From: Chitinophaga sp. H8
GTDB taxonomy: Bacteria; Bacteroidota; Bacteroidia; Chitinophagales; Chitinophagaceae
DNA length: 64,000 nt
Reading direction: 5' to 3'
NCBI RefSeq assembly: GCF_040567655.1
Contig: NZ_JBEXAC010000002.1
Span: forward strand, 2,418,001-2,482,000
Below are positions 17,370 through 27,303 of the stretch, one piece after another; position 1 is the stretch's first letter, and each line of letters opens with the position of its first letter. Under the pieces are notes generated by a model, which had not been told where the DNA came from, did no database searches, and saw nothing but the letters and a program-made list of their open reading frames with translations. The position numbers and the translations under genes were made by a program.

Positions 17370-19742
17370 TTATTCTCCTTTCAGGCTCTTTATTGGATTT
17401 ACCAGTATAGCTTTAATACTCTGGTAGCTGATGGTCAGCATTGTGATGCAAATGATCAGCAAAACAGCGAGCAGTAACATCCACCATGCCATATCAATCC
17501 GGTAAGCAAATTGTTCCAGCCAGGCGTTCATAGCCCACCAGGCTACCGGGGATGCGATAAGGAAAGCAATGAGGGCAAGCATAACCACCTCCCTGGATAA
17601 TAGTGAAAACAAGGAGAGCATGCCTGCGCCCAATACCTTCCGTATGCCAATCTCTTTGGTCCGCTGCTCTGCTGTAAACATGGCCAGGCCCAGTAATCCC
17701 AGGCAGGATATGAATATGGCCAGCGCGGAAAAGCAGGCAGATAGCTTGCTTACAATGGCTTCACTTCGATATAATTTATGATAGGCGTCATCAGAAAAAG
17801 AATAGGTGAATGGAAATTTAGGGTTTAATGTTTTACATATTTTTTCCAGACTGGCCACAGCTTGTTGGGTTTTGCCGGCTGCTGTACGGATAAGGATATG
17901 TCCATACTGTTCTGTTTCACCATTTCTCAGGATAAGGGGTAAGATAGGGTGGTGTAAAGAAGAAAAATGAAAATCTTTGAGCACACCTACGATCGTCCCT
18001 TTTTTCCCCCATACGGTCAAAGATTTGCCGATAGGATCCTGATAACCTATTACTTTCAGGGCGGCCTCATTTACCAGGTAACCGAAAGAGTCTGAGGCAA
18101 AGGCGGGGGAAAGGTCCCTCCCTGCTACAAGCTTTAAATGCATCGTTTTTACAAAATCATACCCGGTAGCAGTTTGTGTAAACATAGGGCTGGTGTTGGG
18201 AACTTTATTATCCCATTCCACACCATAGGTGCTACTGCCTATTGCCGTAGGGGTTTCTCCTATACGGGATACCATTTGAATGCCAGGTGTATTCATCGCT
18301 TCCTGTTTAAATACACTGTATTTTTCTGCAAGATTACCCTCCAGCGGTACATAAATCAGGTTTTCCCTGTCATAACCAAGATGGGTTTGCTGAATGTAAT
18401 TGACCTGTCTGGAAACAACAATCGTCCCGGTAATGAAGAGGATAGAAAGCACAAACTGAAAAACCACCAAGCCCTTTCGCAATCTCACGGTGTTGTGACC
18501 CGATTTCAATGATCCTTTTAAAATCTTTATTGGTTGAAAAGAGGAGAGTAAAATGGCTGGATAACTCCCGGCAGCCAGTCCCGTGATCATCGTCAGGCAG
18601 AGCAGGCTGATCCAGAAGTAGATATTCGCATATGGGAACATAATGTGTTTGCCGCTCAGCTGATTGAAAAGGGGCAGCAGCGCATAAACCAGTATCAATG
18701 CTAATGAAACAGACAATACCGTGATCAGCATAGCCTCGCTTAAAAACTGCCACAGGAGTGTTGGCCGCGCAGCTCCCGCTACTTTACGGATACCAATTTC
18801 CTTGGCCCGCTTGGTAGAACGGGCTGTCGTGAGATTCATGAAATTGATACAGGCAATCAACAAAATGAAAATAGCTACCACACTGAAGAGCTTAACATAG
18901 GCGATGCGCCCACCGGAAATATGCCCAGCGGTAAAATTACCATGCAGGTAGCTGTCGCCGAAACGTTGTATATCCAGCTCTGTGCGATGAGTGGGCGTAT
19001 CATACTTAGCCAGCAAATGTTTGATCTTGGTAGCCACTAGCTGTGGATCCGCATCTTTGCGCAACAGGATCAGGGTATTAGGTCCTACATTTCCCCAATC
19101 CTTGGCCCAGTTATTTTCTGTAAGGAAGGTAGACCAGTCGATCAGGCAATCAAACCTGGCGGAAATATTTTCAGGCAAATCTTTAAATACCCCGGTAATC
19201 GTTAAGTCCTTCCTGTTATCATAGCGGAGTGATTGACCAATGGCGGCATCTGCACTGCCAAAAAATGCTTTGGCCATTTTCTCTGAGATACAAAGGCTTC
19301 CGGGGTTACTGAGTGCAGTGGCTGGATTGCCCTTCAGTAAAGGATAACTCATCATCTTAAAATAATCCACCTCTGCATAACATGCATCAAATTTGATGAT
19401 CTTATCAGCTCCTTCAAAAGTAAGCCGGTCAGGACTGTCATCTATCCAGGCAAAGTTGGAAGCATAGGCTATTTCAGGAACGGTACGCTTCATCTCTGCT
19501 GCCAGCATGCCGGGCGTTTTGTACCAGGCATATATCTTATTGTCTGCATACTGACGTTCGTACACCAGGTAAAGCTGGTTACCCTGTGCATGAAAATTAT
19601 CTACACTCCGTTCATCCTGTACCCATAATAATATCAACAGGCTGCAAGCCAGCCCCACAGTTAACCCTGATATGTTGATGGCTGAAAAGGTTTTGTTACG
19701 GATAAGATTACGCCAGGCTATTTTGAAATAGTTGAAAAACAT
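17370..19742 (-). CDS. ABC transporter permease, MacB/FtsX type
   Basis: A 790-residue membrane protein with the two-block layout of Bacteroidota MacB-like permeases. One N-terminal helix (about residues 20-41) and a periplasmic MacB_PCD domain (about 45-240) precede the first FtsX block (starting around VVAIFILLIACINFMNLT, followed by RSTKRAKEIGIRKVAGA). A second periplasmic domain and the C-terminal FtsX block (with EQRTKEIGIRKVLGAG) follow. I chose the ATG at 19742 (MFFNYFKIAWRNL) because it matches the family N-terminus; an upstream in-frame start would add 13 unlikely residues. No ATPase gene lies beside it, so its partner is encoded elsewhere. The substrate is unknown; lipoprotein export, peptide efflux and stress roles are all known in the family. 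Confidence 0.88.
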   Translation of the reverse strand: MFFNYFKIAWRNLIRNKTFSAINISGLTVGLACSLLILLWVQDERSVDNFHAQGNQLYLVYERQYADNKIYAWYKTPGMLAAEMKRTVPEIAYASNFAWIDDSPDRLTFEGADKIIKFDACYAEVDYFKMMSYPLLKGNPATALSNPGSLCISEKMAKAFFGSADAAIGQSLRYDNRKDLTITGVFKDLPENISARFDCLIDWSTFLTENNWAKDWGNVGPNTLILLRKDADPQLVATKIKHLLAKYDTPTHRTELDIQRFGDSYLHGNFTAGHISGGRIAYVKLFSVVAIFILLIACINFMNLTTARSTKRAKEIGIRKVAGAARPTLLWQFLSEAMLITVLSVSLALILVYALLPLFNQLSGKHIMFPYANIYFWISLLCLTMITGLAAGSYPAILLSSFQPIKILKGSLKSGHNTVRLRKGLVVFQFVLSILFITGTIVVSRQVNYIQQTHLGYDRENLIYVPLEGNLAEKYSVFKQEAMNTPGIQMVSRIGETPTAIGSSTYGVEWDNKVPNTSPMFTQTATGYDFVKTMHLKLVAGRDLSPAFASDSFGYLVNEAALKVIGYQDPIGKSLTVWGKKGTIVGVLKDFHFSSLHHPILPLILRNGETEQYGHILIRTAAGKTQQAVASLEKICKTLNPKFPFTYSFSDDAYHKLYRSEAIVSKLSACFSALAIFISCLGLLGLAMFTAEQRTKEIGIRKVLGAGMLSLFSLLSREVVMLALIAFLIASPVAWWAMNAWLEQFAYRIDMAWWMLLLAVLLIICITMLTISYQSIKAILVNPIKSLKGE

Positions 19743-19958
19743 AAGGCTGAAGCAATTTGGGCAACCGTGTGCAGAAAACATTATGCCATTTAATAATCGC
19801 TTTATTAATAACTAATTATACAAATAAGATTCAATACTTTGTCCGCTTTTAGCACAAATGCCGTCCAGTTATGGACAACTGGCTGCTCCTCTGAAAAAGC
19901 GGCTCATGCGCACTTCTTCAAATGTCTCCTGCTTTCTAATTTTAGAATTGTTATTATT

Positions 19959-20585
19959 GTGTTGACTAACCAATCTAAAGACAGCATATTGTCGAACAAT
20001 GTTTTACATACCGGCGAGGTACGCTATGACAGGGTAGCGGCGGGAGATGAAGGGGCGTTCCGGGATCTCTTTGACTTATATGTGCCCAGGCTGCAGGCCG
20101 TAATTTATCGTATTACTAAGTCGGCAACGGTAACGGATGATCTGGTCCAGGAAACATTGTTAAAGGTATGGATAGCAAGAGACCAGCTGGAGCTGGTGAG
20201 CAAACCGGATTCCTGGATCATCAAAATCGGCTTTTTTCTTGCACTTAATCATGTTCGCCGCCTGAATATCCACAGCAAGGTAATCGCACACATCGATTAT
20301 CATCAACACCAGGAGGCGCCTGGAAATCCGTCAGGGGAAGCTACTGAGTTCCGGCAGATGATCCTGCTGGTAGGTGAAGCTGTCAGACAATTACCGGAAA
20401 AACAACAGCAGGCTTATCTGCTGAGCCGGGAACAAGGGCTTTCTATAGCAGCCATTGCCGGGCAAATGGGCCTGGCAGTCAGCACCGTTAAAAATCTCCT
20501 GGTAATGGCCCTGAAACATATCCGCCAACACCTTGAAAAAGCAGGCTACACCTACTTATTATTGCTTTTTGGCACTTTTCTCTAA
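19959..20585 (+). CDS. ECF RNA polymerase sigma-70 factor, PUL 2
   Basis: About 208 residues. Region 2 is DEGAFRDLFDLYVPRLQAV through VTDDLVQETLLKVWIA. Region 4 contains LPEKQQQAYLLSREQGLS and a helix-turn-helix, then a hydrophobic C-terminal tail (YLLLLFGTFL). There is no in-frame ATG before region 2, so translation must begin at a GTG or TTG. I placed it at the GTG at 19959; TTG at 19962 or 19986 are alternatives. It is followed by a fecR and an STN-type susC, so it should control PUL 2. It diverges from the permease gene across a gap of about 215 nt in which no confident promoter was found. Confidence 0.87.
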   Translation: MLTNQSKDSILSNNVLHTGEVRYDRVAAGDEGAFRDLFDLYVPRLQAVIYRITKSATVTDDLVQETLLKVWIARDQLELVSKPDSWIIKIGFFLALNHVRRLNIHSKVIAHIDYHQHQEAPGNPSGEATEFRQMILLVGEAVRQLPEKQQQAYLLSREQGLSIAAIAGQMGLAVSTVKNLLVMALKHIRQHLEKAGYTYLLLLFGTFL

Positions 20586-20681
20586 AAAAAGATTGTCTTT
20601 TTTCGGTACCATCGGTTTATTAGATTGTCTGCTTTAGTATGGGGGGATGATCCTTCCTGTAAACCAAAATCATGCTGTCCG

Positions 20682-21887
20682 GTGGAACAACAAACCCGTT
20701 TACAATATTTATTGGAGCAATTGGTAGCACACACCGCTACTGATGAGGAATTAGCGGAGCTGGCTGATCTGGCAGGCAAGGATAATACGGATCATGCTAT
20801 TGCTGCAATAGAACAATTGCTGCAACAGGATCCTGCAGCCTACCCGGAGCCGTATGATCGTGAAAAGTGGATGACGGTTGCCAATAACATACTGGCTGCT
20901 GATAAAATGGAAACTGTAAGAAAGCCTGTGGAACGGAAAATACCAGTCCTTCGCCGGTATCGTTGGGTGGCTGCTGCTGCGATACTAGGTGTCATTGCGC
21001 TGGGGAGCTACCTGTGGTGGCAACAACGGCCGGTGATAAATGTAGTGGTGGTTCCGGCGCAGGATGTACTGCCTGGCGGGAGCAAGGCGATGCTGACATT
21101 GGGGGATGGGTCAACGGTAGCATTGGATAGCGCCGGCAATCAGGTGATTCACCAGGGAAGTACCGCGATCTACCAGCGGCATGGGCAATTGCAGTATGAA
21201 ACAGGAAATGGTGCCGGTGCTGTCAGCCTTAATATGCTCACTACTCCCCGGGGAGGGCAGTACCAACTGCGCTTGCCAGATGGGAGCACGGTATGGCTGA
21301 ACGCTGCCTCTACTTTAAAATATCCTACTGCATTTTCAGATACCGGCCGTTTGGTGGAGCTGACCGGGGAAGCCTATTTTGAGATACGCCCGCTGTCAAA
21401 TGCTTTAGCGGCAGGAGGCAACAAGAAGGTGCCTTTCCGGGTAAAGGTGAATAACATGACGGTAGAAGTATTGGGCACGGCATTTAACGTACAGGCCTAT
21501 CCTGATGAGTCAAAAGTAACCACTACATTGATAAATGGCAAGGTGAAGCTCAACAGCAACAGTGAAACGTTGATGTTGCAACCAGGACAGCAGGCGCAGC
21601 TGGAGGAAGGAGGAAGGCTGAATCTGCTGGCAGATGCTGATATAGAACAGGCGGTGGCCTGGAAGAACGGCTATTTCCGCTTCGTTAAAACCGATATACA
21701 AAGTATCATGCAACAATTATCCCGATGGTATGATGTGGAGGTACGTTATGAAAAAGGCCTGAAACCTTATTCATTTGGCGCCATCATCAGCCGGAATAAT
21801 AATATATCCCAGGTGCTTAATATGCTGGAAGCCACCGGAGAGGTTCATTTTAAGGTAGAAGGCCGTCAGGTGCTGGTAATGCCCTGA
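20682..21887 (+). CDS. FecR-family anti-sigma factor, PUL 2
   Basis: About 401 residues from the GTG at 20682 (VEQQTRLQYLLEQL). The reading frame is open back to a TTG at 20625 and has no ATG in this region, so the start is uncertain. A transmembrane helix lies in the segment VAAAAILGVIALGSYLWW. The periplasmic FecR domain includes LTGEAYFEI and EVLGTAFNVQAYPDE. The C-terminal DUF4974-type domain includes MQQLSRWYDVEVRYEKG. The layout is N-terminal sigma-binding tail, one helix, periplasmic sensor, as in the other three FecRs here. It transmits the SusC STN signal to the PUL 2 sigma factor. Confidence 0.9.
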   Translation: MEQQTRLQYLLEQLVAHTATDEELAELADLAGKDNTDHAIAAIEQLLQQDPAAYPEPYDREKWMTVANNILAADKMETVRKPVERKIPVLRRYRWVAAAAILGVIALGSYLWWQQRPVINVVVVPAQDVLPGGSKAMLTLGDGSTVALDSAGNQVIHQGSTAIYQRHGQLQYETGNGAGAVSLNMLTTPRGGQYQLRLPDGSTVWLNAASTLKYPTAFSDTGRLVELTGEAYFEIRPLSNALAAGGNKKVPFRVKVNNMTVEVLGTAFNVQAYPDESKVTTTLINGKVKLNSNSETLMLQPGQQAQLEEGGRLNLLADADIEQAVAWKNGYFRFVKTDIQSIMQQLSRWYDVEVRYEKGLKPYSFGAIISRNNNISQVLNMLEATGEVHFKVEGRQVLVMP

Positions 21888-21967
21888 AAATAGAAATTCC
21901 ATTTATCACCAAAAACAACATTTTATGCATTACAACGATACCTGATTCCACAATCGGCGATCTAAAT

Positions 21968-21999
21968 AAAAAAACCAGGAACGTTGACGCGCCCCTGGT
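21968..21999 (-). terminator. Intrinsic terminator in the antisense direction, PUL 2 fecR-susC gap
   Basis: ACCAGG (21974-21979) pairs with CCTGGT (21994-21999), with a possible small inner stem. An A-run precedes the hairpin on the plus strand, so on the minus strand the hairpin is followed by TTTTTTTATTTAG. The stem is shorter than in the other three loci. No matching antisense promoter was found downstream on the plus strand. Confidence 0.45.
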
Positions 22000-22080
22000 G
22001 GATGTGTATGGATTGTCATGAAACAATATTCCGTCTTACAGGTAACTGATTCTTTTAAAATCCAAACAGTACTGCAATTT

Positions 22081-25000
22081 ATGCAATTAAACCATTATGG
22101 AAAAACCTTTCGGTGGAAAGGTCTTATCAACCAAAGAAGCTTCCTCGTTATGAAACTAACGGTCCTGCTTTTAACCGTTACCTGCCTGCAAATAAGGGCG
22201 AATACATACGCTCAGCATATTACGCTGAAAGAAACGAATGCTTCCCTGGAGAAAGTATTTAATGCAATCTATAAGCAAACCGGGTACCAGTTCGTATATG
22301 CAGATAATTTGTTGCAGCAGGCAAAGAAAATAAGTATCGATATCGAAAATGCACCTATCAATGAGGTGCTGGATGTCTGTTTTAAAGGCCAGCCATTTAC
22401 TTACATGATGAAGGAAAAAGCCATCATCGTAAAAAGAAAAGCGCCGCCTGCCACGCCTGTAGCAAATGTTCCTGTGCCGATAAAGATTACCGGTGTGGTA
22501 AAGGATAAGCTGGGTAGCCCATTGATAGGGGTTACAGTAAGGGTGGTGGGAAAGGAAACAGGAGCCATTACAAATGAAAATGGCGTGTTTACCTTACAGG
22601 CAGAACCTATAGATTCCCTGGAGATAACCTACATCGGCTATCAACGCCAGGTGGTAGCGGTAAATAATCAGACCAGCATACAGATTGCGCTGGAAGCAAG
22701 TGCCGGCGGGCTGAATGAAGTGGTGGTAGTGGCTTATGGTGAACAGAAGAAAGCCAGCATTACGGGTGCAATTGCTTCTATACAAACCAAGGAAATCAAA
22801 CAAAGTCCTGCTGCAAATCTGGCGGTTACCTTAGCGGGAAGATTACCAGGATTAACGGTGATTCAAAGTAGTGGTGAACCCGGAAAGGATGCTACCGCAT
22901 TATATTTACGCGGACAGGGTACCCTCAATGGTCAGAACCCGGTTATTCTGGTGGATGGGGTAGAACGCGAATTGTCTTATATCGATCCCAACGAGGTAGA
23001 AAGTGTAACCATTCTGAAAGATGCTTCCTCTACTGCTATGTTTGGTGTACGTGGTGCCAATGGGGTGATTCTCGTAACCACCAGAAGAGGTGAAAAAGGA
23101 AAATCCCAGATCAGCTTTACGGCTGAAACAGGTATCCAGGATTTTACCAGAAGGAATTCCATTCTTGGGGCATACGATTGGGCAAGATTAAAGAATGAAG
23201 CCTGGCACAATAATAATCCGGATGCAGATCCCAATAATCCGGTGAACCGGCCACCTTATTCAGACTATGCGCTGGAGCGTTATCGTTTGCAGGACGACCC
23301 GCTTCGTTACCCAGATAATAACTGGCGGGATATGCTGATGTACAAAGTAGTACCACAAACAAGATATAACCTGAGCATTTCAGGAGGAGGTGATAAAGTA
23401 CAGTATTTTGTAAATGTGGGTTATTTAAACCAGGCTGGGCAGTGGAAGGTAGAGCAGAAAGACTATGATCCATCTACCTATCTGAAGCGGTATAACTTCC
23501 GGTCAAATATTGATGCTTTTCTGAATAAAACTAAAACACTCAAAACATTCCTGAATGTAGCCGGCTACCTGGAAAAAACCAACTCGCCCTACCAGAATGA
23601 AATATTCCGCTATATCAATAACGAACATCCAAGTATCCTGCCGGGTCCACTGACACCAGATGGAGAAGTGATCGTTGGCTCAGGGCTATATAATAATTCC
23701 CCTTATGCTATGATTAACCGTAGTGGCTATACCCAGGGTACGAACAATAATATTACGGCTTCCTGGGGATTGCAGCAAGACCTGCATTTTATTACGGAAG
23801 GGCTCTCTGCAAAATTCATGGCTTCTTTTGATACCAAAACAGCTTACCGCCTGGCAGCCAACAGGAATTATGAGATCTGGACGCAGATTATGGATCCGAA
23901 TTTAAAAGCAGTAGATGGTAGAGATAGTGTGTATTATACAAAGAACGGTGGAGATAATACTCCCCTGAGCCTTTCCAGCGGTGCCTCTTTTGAGTCTTTT
24001 ACCAACTTCCAGTTCCTGGTAAATTATAACCGCACCTTCGCTAATAAACATACCGTAACAGGACTGTTAATGGGACAACAGGAACAAAGAATCCGCCCCG
24101 GTGATCCACTACCATACAACCTGAGAGGTTTTTCATCCCGTATCACCTACGGCTATAAGAATAAGTATTATGCAGAGTTTGATGCCGGATTTAATGGTTC
24201 TGAACAGTTTGCTAAAGGAAAACGTTATGGTTTCTTTCCCTCCGTTTCAGGAGCATGGGTGATCAGCAGCGAACCTTTTATGAGTAATGTTACTTTGCTG
24301 GATTTCCTGAAGCTGAGGGCTTCCTATGGAAGTGTAGGTAATGACAGGCTGGGAGGAAAACGGTTCCTGTACCTGGATGATATACAACGTGCAGGCGGGG
24401 GATACAGTCCCAGTTTAGGCAGAGGAGGTACCATCAGTGAATCTTATATCGGTAACCCGGATATCCAGTGGGAGATTGCCAAAAAAACAAACGTTGGCCT
24501 GGAAATAGGATTGTTCAATGAACTGAAGATCACAGTGGATGTGTTTAAGGAAAGCCGCGATAATATCCTGATAGCCCGTGGTTCTGTACCGATGCTGAAT
24601 GGGGTATCTGCTGGTGCACGGCCTCCTGCCAATATTGGTATTGTAAAAAATCAGGGCTATGAAATTGAACTGAATTACAATAAGCGCGTGGCAAAGGACT
24701 TTACCATCTTCTCTAATTTGAACTTTAACTATGCCAGGAACAAAGTAGTGTTTGTGGATGAAGCTGAGAAAACAGCCGACTTTGCTGCCCGTTACCGCCA
24801 AACAGGCTATATGATCGGACAGAACTTCGGTTATATCGTAGATGGCTATTTTAAAGATCAGGAAGAGATTAACGGATATCCTGCCTATAATATCGGAAGG
24901 ATACCCCGCCCGGGAGATTTTAAATACAAGGATGTAAATGGCGATAAAATAATAGATGAGCGTGACATTGCTCCGGTAGGCAATGCTGCAGTGCCCCAAT

Positions 25001-25464
25001 ATACGTATGGTGCAGCATTTGGGATCAACTATAAGGGAATTAGTGTTTCTGCATTATTCCAGGGAGTAGCAGGGGTTTCTAAATTCTTATCTGACATTGG
25101 TGTGTTTGAAACCTATGATTTCCGGGAGCGTATGTTACATGCCTGGACACCGGAACGTGCTGCGGCAGGAGAGGAGATCCTTTACCCTGCATTAAGCACG
25201 GGCCTGTCTGCCAGCAACCTGGTCAATACCTTTTACCTGGAAAATACCAGCTTTGTACGCCTGAAAAACGTGGAGATCGGATATACATTACCTGAAAATA
25301 TCTCCGGTAAGATTGGTGCACAGTTAGTGCGCATTTATGTAAATGGGGTAAACCTGTTCACCTGGGATAAAATGAAAACAAAGGATTACGATCCGGAGAT
25401 ATCCAACTCTTATACCTATCCCGTTTACCGTGTGTTTAATTCCGGTATTAATATCACCTTTTAA
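22081..25464 (+). CDS. SusC/RagA-family TonB-linked outer-membrane transporter with STN domain, PUL 2
   Basis: A SusC of 1127 residues from the ATG at 22081. The frame is open to an ATG at 22018, but 22081 (MQLNHYGKTF) gives the same form of N-terminus as the PUL 3 protein: about 23 residues, then MKLT and a hydrophobic core. The STN domain covers about residues 48-115 (with ASLEKVFNAIYKQTGYQF). A carboxypeptidase-regulatory-like domain follows (KDKLGSPLIGVTVRVVG), then the plug (VTILKDASSTAMFGVRGANG) and the barrel. It imports oligosaccharides with SusD and, through STN, should signal to FecR. Its plug is closer to that of PUL 4 SusC than to PUL 1 or 3. susD starts 20 nt downstream. Confidence 0.94.
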   Translation: MQLNHYGKTFRWKGLINQRSFLVMKLTVLLLTVTCLQIRANTYAQHITLKETNASLEKVFNAIYKQTGYQFVYADNLLQQAKKISIDIENAPINEVLDVCFKGQPFTYMMKEKAIIVKRKAPPATPVANVPVPIKITGVVKDKLGSPLIGVTVRVVGKETGAITNENGVFTLQAEPIDSLEITYIGYQRQVVAVNNQTSIQIALEASAGGLNEVVVVAYGEQKKASITGAIASIQTKEIKQSPAANLAVTLAGRLPGLTVIQSSGEPGKDATALYLRGQGTLNGQNPVILVDGVERELSYIDPNEVESVTILKDASSTAMFGVRGANGVILVTTRRGEKGKSQISFTAETGIQDFTRRNSILGAYDWARLKNEAWHNNNPDADPNNPVNRPPYSDYALERYRLQDDPLRYPDNNWRDMLMYKVVPQTRYNLSISGGGDKVQYFVNVGYLNQAGQWKVEQKDYDPSTYLKRYNFRSNIDAFLNKTKTLKTFLNVAGYLEKTNSPYQNEIFRYINNEHPSILPGPLTPDGEVIVGSGLYNNSPYAMINRSGYTQGTNNNITASWGLQQDLHFITEGLSAKFMASFDTKTAYRLAANRNYEIWTQIMDPNLKAVDGRDSVYYTKNGGDNTPLSLSSGASFESFTNFQFLVNYNRTFANKHTVTGLLMGQQEQRIRPGDPLPYNLRGFSSRITYGYKNKYYAEFDAGFNGSEQFAKGKRYGFFPSVSGAWVISSEPFMSNVTLLDFLKLRASYGSVGNDRLGGKRFLYLDDIQRAGGGYSPSLGRGGTISESYIGNPDIQWEIAKKTNVGLEIGLFNELKITVDVFKESRDNILIARGSVPMLNGVSAGARPPANIGIVKNQGYEIELNYNKRVAKDFTIFSNLNFNYARNKVVFVDEAEKTADFAARYRQTGYMIGQNFGYIVDGYFKDQEEINGYPAYNIGRIPRPGDFKYKDVNGDKIIDERDIAPVGNAAVPQYTYGAAFGINYKGISVSALFQGVAGVSKFLSDIGVFETYDFRERMLHAWTPERAAAGEEILYPALSTGLSASNLVNTFYLENTSFVRLKNVEIGYTLPENISGKIGAQLVRIYVNGVNLFTWDKMKTKDYDPEISNSYTYPVYRVFNSGINITF

Positions 25465-25484
25465 TTTATTCAACTACGTTTGAT

Positions 25485-27230
25485 ATGAGGAAGTTTCTTA
25501 TAATATTTTTAGTATTGTTTCACCTGGTAATCGCTCCCGGTTGCAAAAAAGATCCTCTGGATATTACGCCGGATGGTAGAATAACCATTGAGGATGTGTT
25601 TAAAGATGAAATCCTGATCGAAGCTTATGCCAACTCGGTGTACAATTATATCCGGTTATACGGTTCCCGTTATTACCCCAATGTAATGCTGTCTGTTTTT
25701 TCTGATGAATCTCATGGCAGCGATGATCCGCAGGATAGCTGGTCCAATGTTTCGCAATGGTATGGTGGAATGCTGACACCCTCTTACAATCCGCTGGATG
25801 CCGGTACCAACCGGGAAGGAGGGATTAAGTGGAACGGCCAGTATTATGAAGATGGCTGGGATGCGATCAGGAAAGCCAATATCTTTCTTTCAAGGATAGG
25901 TAATGTGAGTATGGCAGACCGCAACAAACAAGCCAGGCTTACTGCCGAAGTCAGATTGCTGAGGGCCTTTTTCTACCTGGAACTGATTAAGATGTATGGT
26001 GGACTGCCTATTGTGGATAAACAATTCCCGGACAATTTTGATTACAAAGAATTAAAACGGAATTCTTTTGAAGAGTGTGCGGCATTTATTGTGAGTGACT
26101 GCGACTATGCGATCAAAGAACCTAATCTGCCATACAGGACCGCTATTGAGGGAGAGCGGGGCCGCTTTACAAAGTCAGTGGCCTATGCAATCAAATCTCA
26201 GGTACTGTTATACAACGCCAGCCCATTATGGAACCCTGGCAATGATGCAGGCAAATGGCAACTGGCGGCCGCCGCAGGAAAAGAAGCCAAAGAGGCGCTG
26301 GTGCAGAATGGGTTTGTGCTGAACGCGGATTATGAAAAATACTTCCAGGGTAACTCCAGCAATACCAACGATCGTGAAACAATATTCGAGATCAAGAATG
26401 CAGAAGCAACGTTTGGTGGTATCCTTTTCTTTATTAATGGGATCCCTACAGTGGGAGCAGCTTTAGCCGGTGCAGCTCCTTCCCAGGAATTAGTGGATGG
26501 CTATGATATGGCCAATGGTGAAATTCCTATTACCGGGTATAATGATGCAGATCATTTAAAACCTGTCATTAATACCGCTGCTGGTTATGATGATAACCAG
26601 CCATACAAAGACCGTGACCCCCGCTTTTATGCGAGTATCTGGTACAACCAGGCATACTATGGTGTGATCAATGGAAAACAACATTACGTGGCATCTTATC
26701 TGGGAGGAGAGGATGGCCTGGCACAGTTACGGCAGCGTACGCATAACGGATACTACCTGAGAAAATTCAATGACCCGGATTTAAGGATCGGTAATGTAGG
26801 TAATGCGCTCTGGAAAAAATTCCGGTTGGCAGAAATTTACCTGAACTATGCAGAAGCTGAAAATGAAGCTTCTGGTGCTACGCCTGCAGTATATGAAGCA
26901 GTGAATACGGTGCGGAGAAGAGTACATATGCCTGATTTGCCGGAGGATTTATCTAAAGAGGCTATGAGAGAAAGGATACGTCGGGAAAGACGCGTGGAAC
27001 TGGTGTTCGAAGAACATCGTTTCTGGGACGTGCGCAGATGGAAAATCCTGGATAAAACGGATCGCCTCACTACAGGCATGGCCTGGACCAAACAACCGGA
27101 TGGCTCTTTTACCAGACAGCGTATCGTAGTTGGCAGACGGGTAGCCTGGGCGGATAAATACCTGATCTTCCCCATCCCTTTAAATGAACTGAACAGATTG
27201 CCGGCGTTTACACAAAACCCCGGTTGGTAA
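25485..27230 (+). CDS. RagB/SusD-family outer-membrane lipoprotein, PUL 2
   Basis: A 581-residue SusD. The signal ends in IAPGC with Cys at residue 20, then KKD. Family landmarks are the TPR-like core (ARLTAEVRLLRAFFYLELIK, then MYGGLPIVDK) and the C-terminal segment RERRVELVFEEHRFWDVRRW. It binds the target glycan at the surface and forms the lid of SusC. The C-terminal half is very like the PUL 4 SusD (MPDLPEDLSKEAMRERIR here against MPDLPGGLSKEIMRERIR there). A 10-bp stem-loop follows the stop codon before the first downstream gene. Confidence 0.94.
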   Translation: MRKFLIIFLVLFHLVIAPGCKKDPLDITPDGRITIEDVFKDEILIEAYANSVYNYIRLYGSRYYPNVMLSVFSDESHGSDDPQDSWSNVSQWYGGMLTPSYNPLDAGTNREGGIKWNGQYYEDGWDAIRKANIFLSRIGNVSMADRNKQARLTAEVRLLRAFFYLELIKMYGGLPIVDKQFPDNFDYKELKRNSFEECAAFIVSDCDYAIKEPNLPYRTAIEGERGRFTKSVAYAIKSQVLLYNASPLWNPGNDAGKWQLAAAAGKEAKEALVQNGFVLNADYEKYFQGNSSNTNDRETIFEIKNAEATFGGILFFINGIPTVGAALAGAAPSQELVDGYDMANGEIPITGYNDADHLKPVINTAAGYDDNQPYKDRDPRFYASIWYNQAYYGVINGKQHYVASYLGGEDGLAQLRQRTHNGYYLRKFNDPDLRIGNVGNALWKKFRLAEIYLNYAEAENEASGATPAVYEAVNTVRRRVHMPDLPEDLSKEAMRERIRRERRVELVFEEHRFWDVRRWKILDKTDRLTTGMAWTKQPDGSFTRQRIVVGRRVAWADKYLIFPIPLNELNRLPAFTQNPGW

Positions 27231-27237
27231 TAACAGG

Positions 27238-27261
27238 TAACGGGTCTGTCCAGGCCCGTTA
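27238..27261 (+). promoter_or_regulatory. Intercistronic stem-loop after susD, PUL 2
   Basis: TAACGGGTCT (27238-27247) pairs with AGGCCCGTTA (27252-27261), 10 bp with one wobble and a 4-nt loop, 8 nt after the susD stop. The following stretch is T-rich but interrupted, so it is at best a partial terminator. It may instead protect the susCD message from decay and lower expression of the enzyme genes. Confidence 0.5.
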
Positions 27262-27303
27262 TCTCATTTTCACTTTTATTTATTCACCTTAAAAAGTAAA
27301 TAT

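Noticed and set aside
19743..19958. Promoter for the PUL 2 sigma gene (TACTTTG near 19835)
   Set aside because: One base short of TAnnTTTG and no TTG element at the right distance.
24415..24999. 194-codon minus-strand frame opposite susC of PUL 2
   Set aside because: Antisense shadow; no start context, no features.
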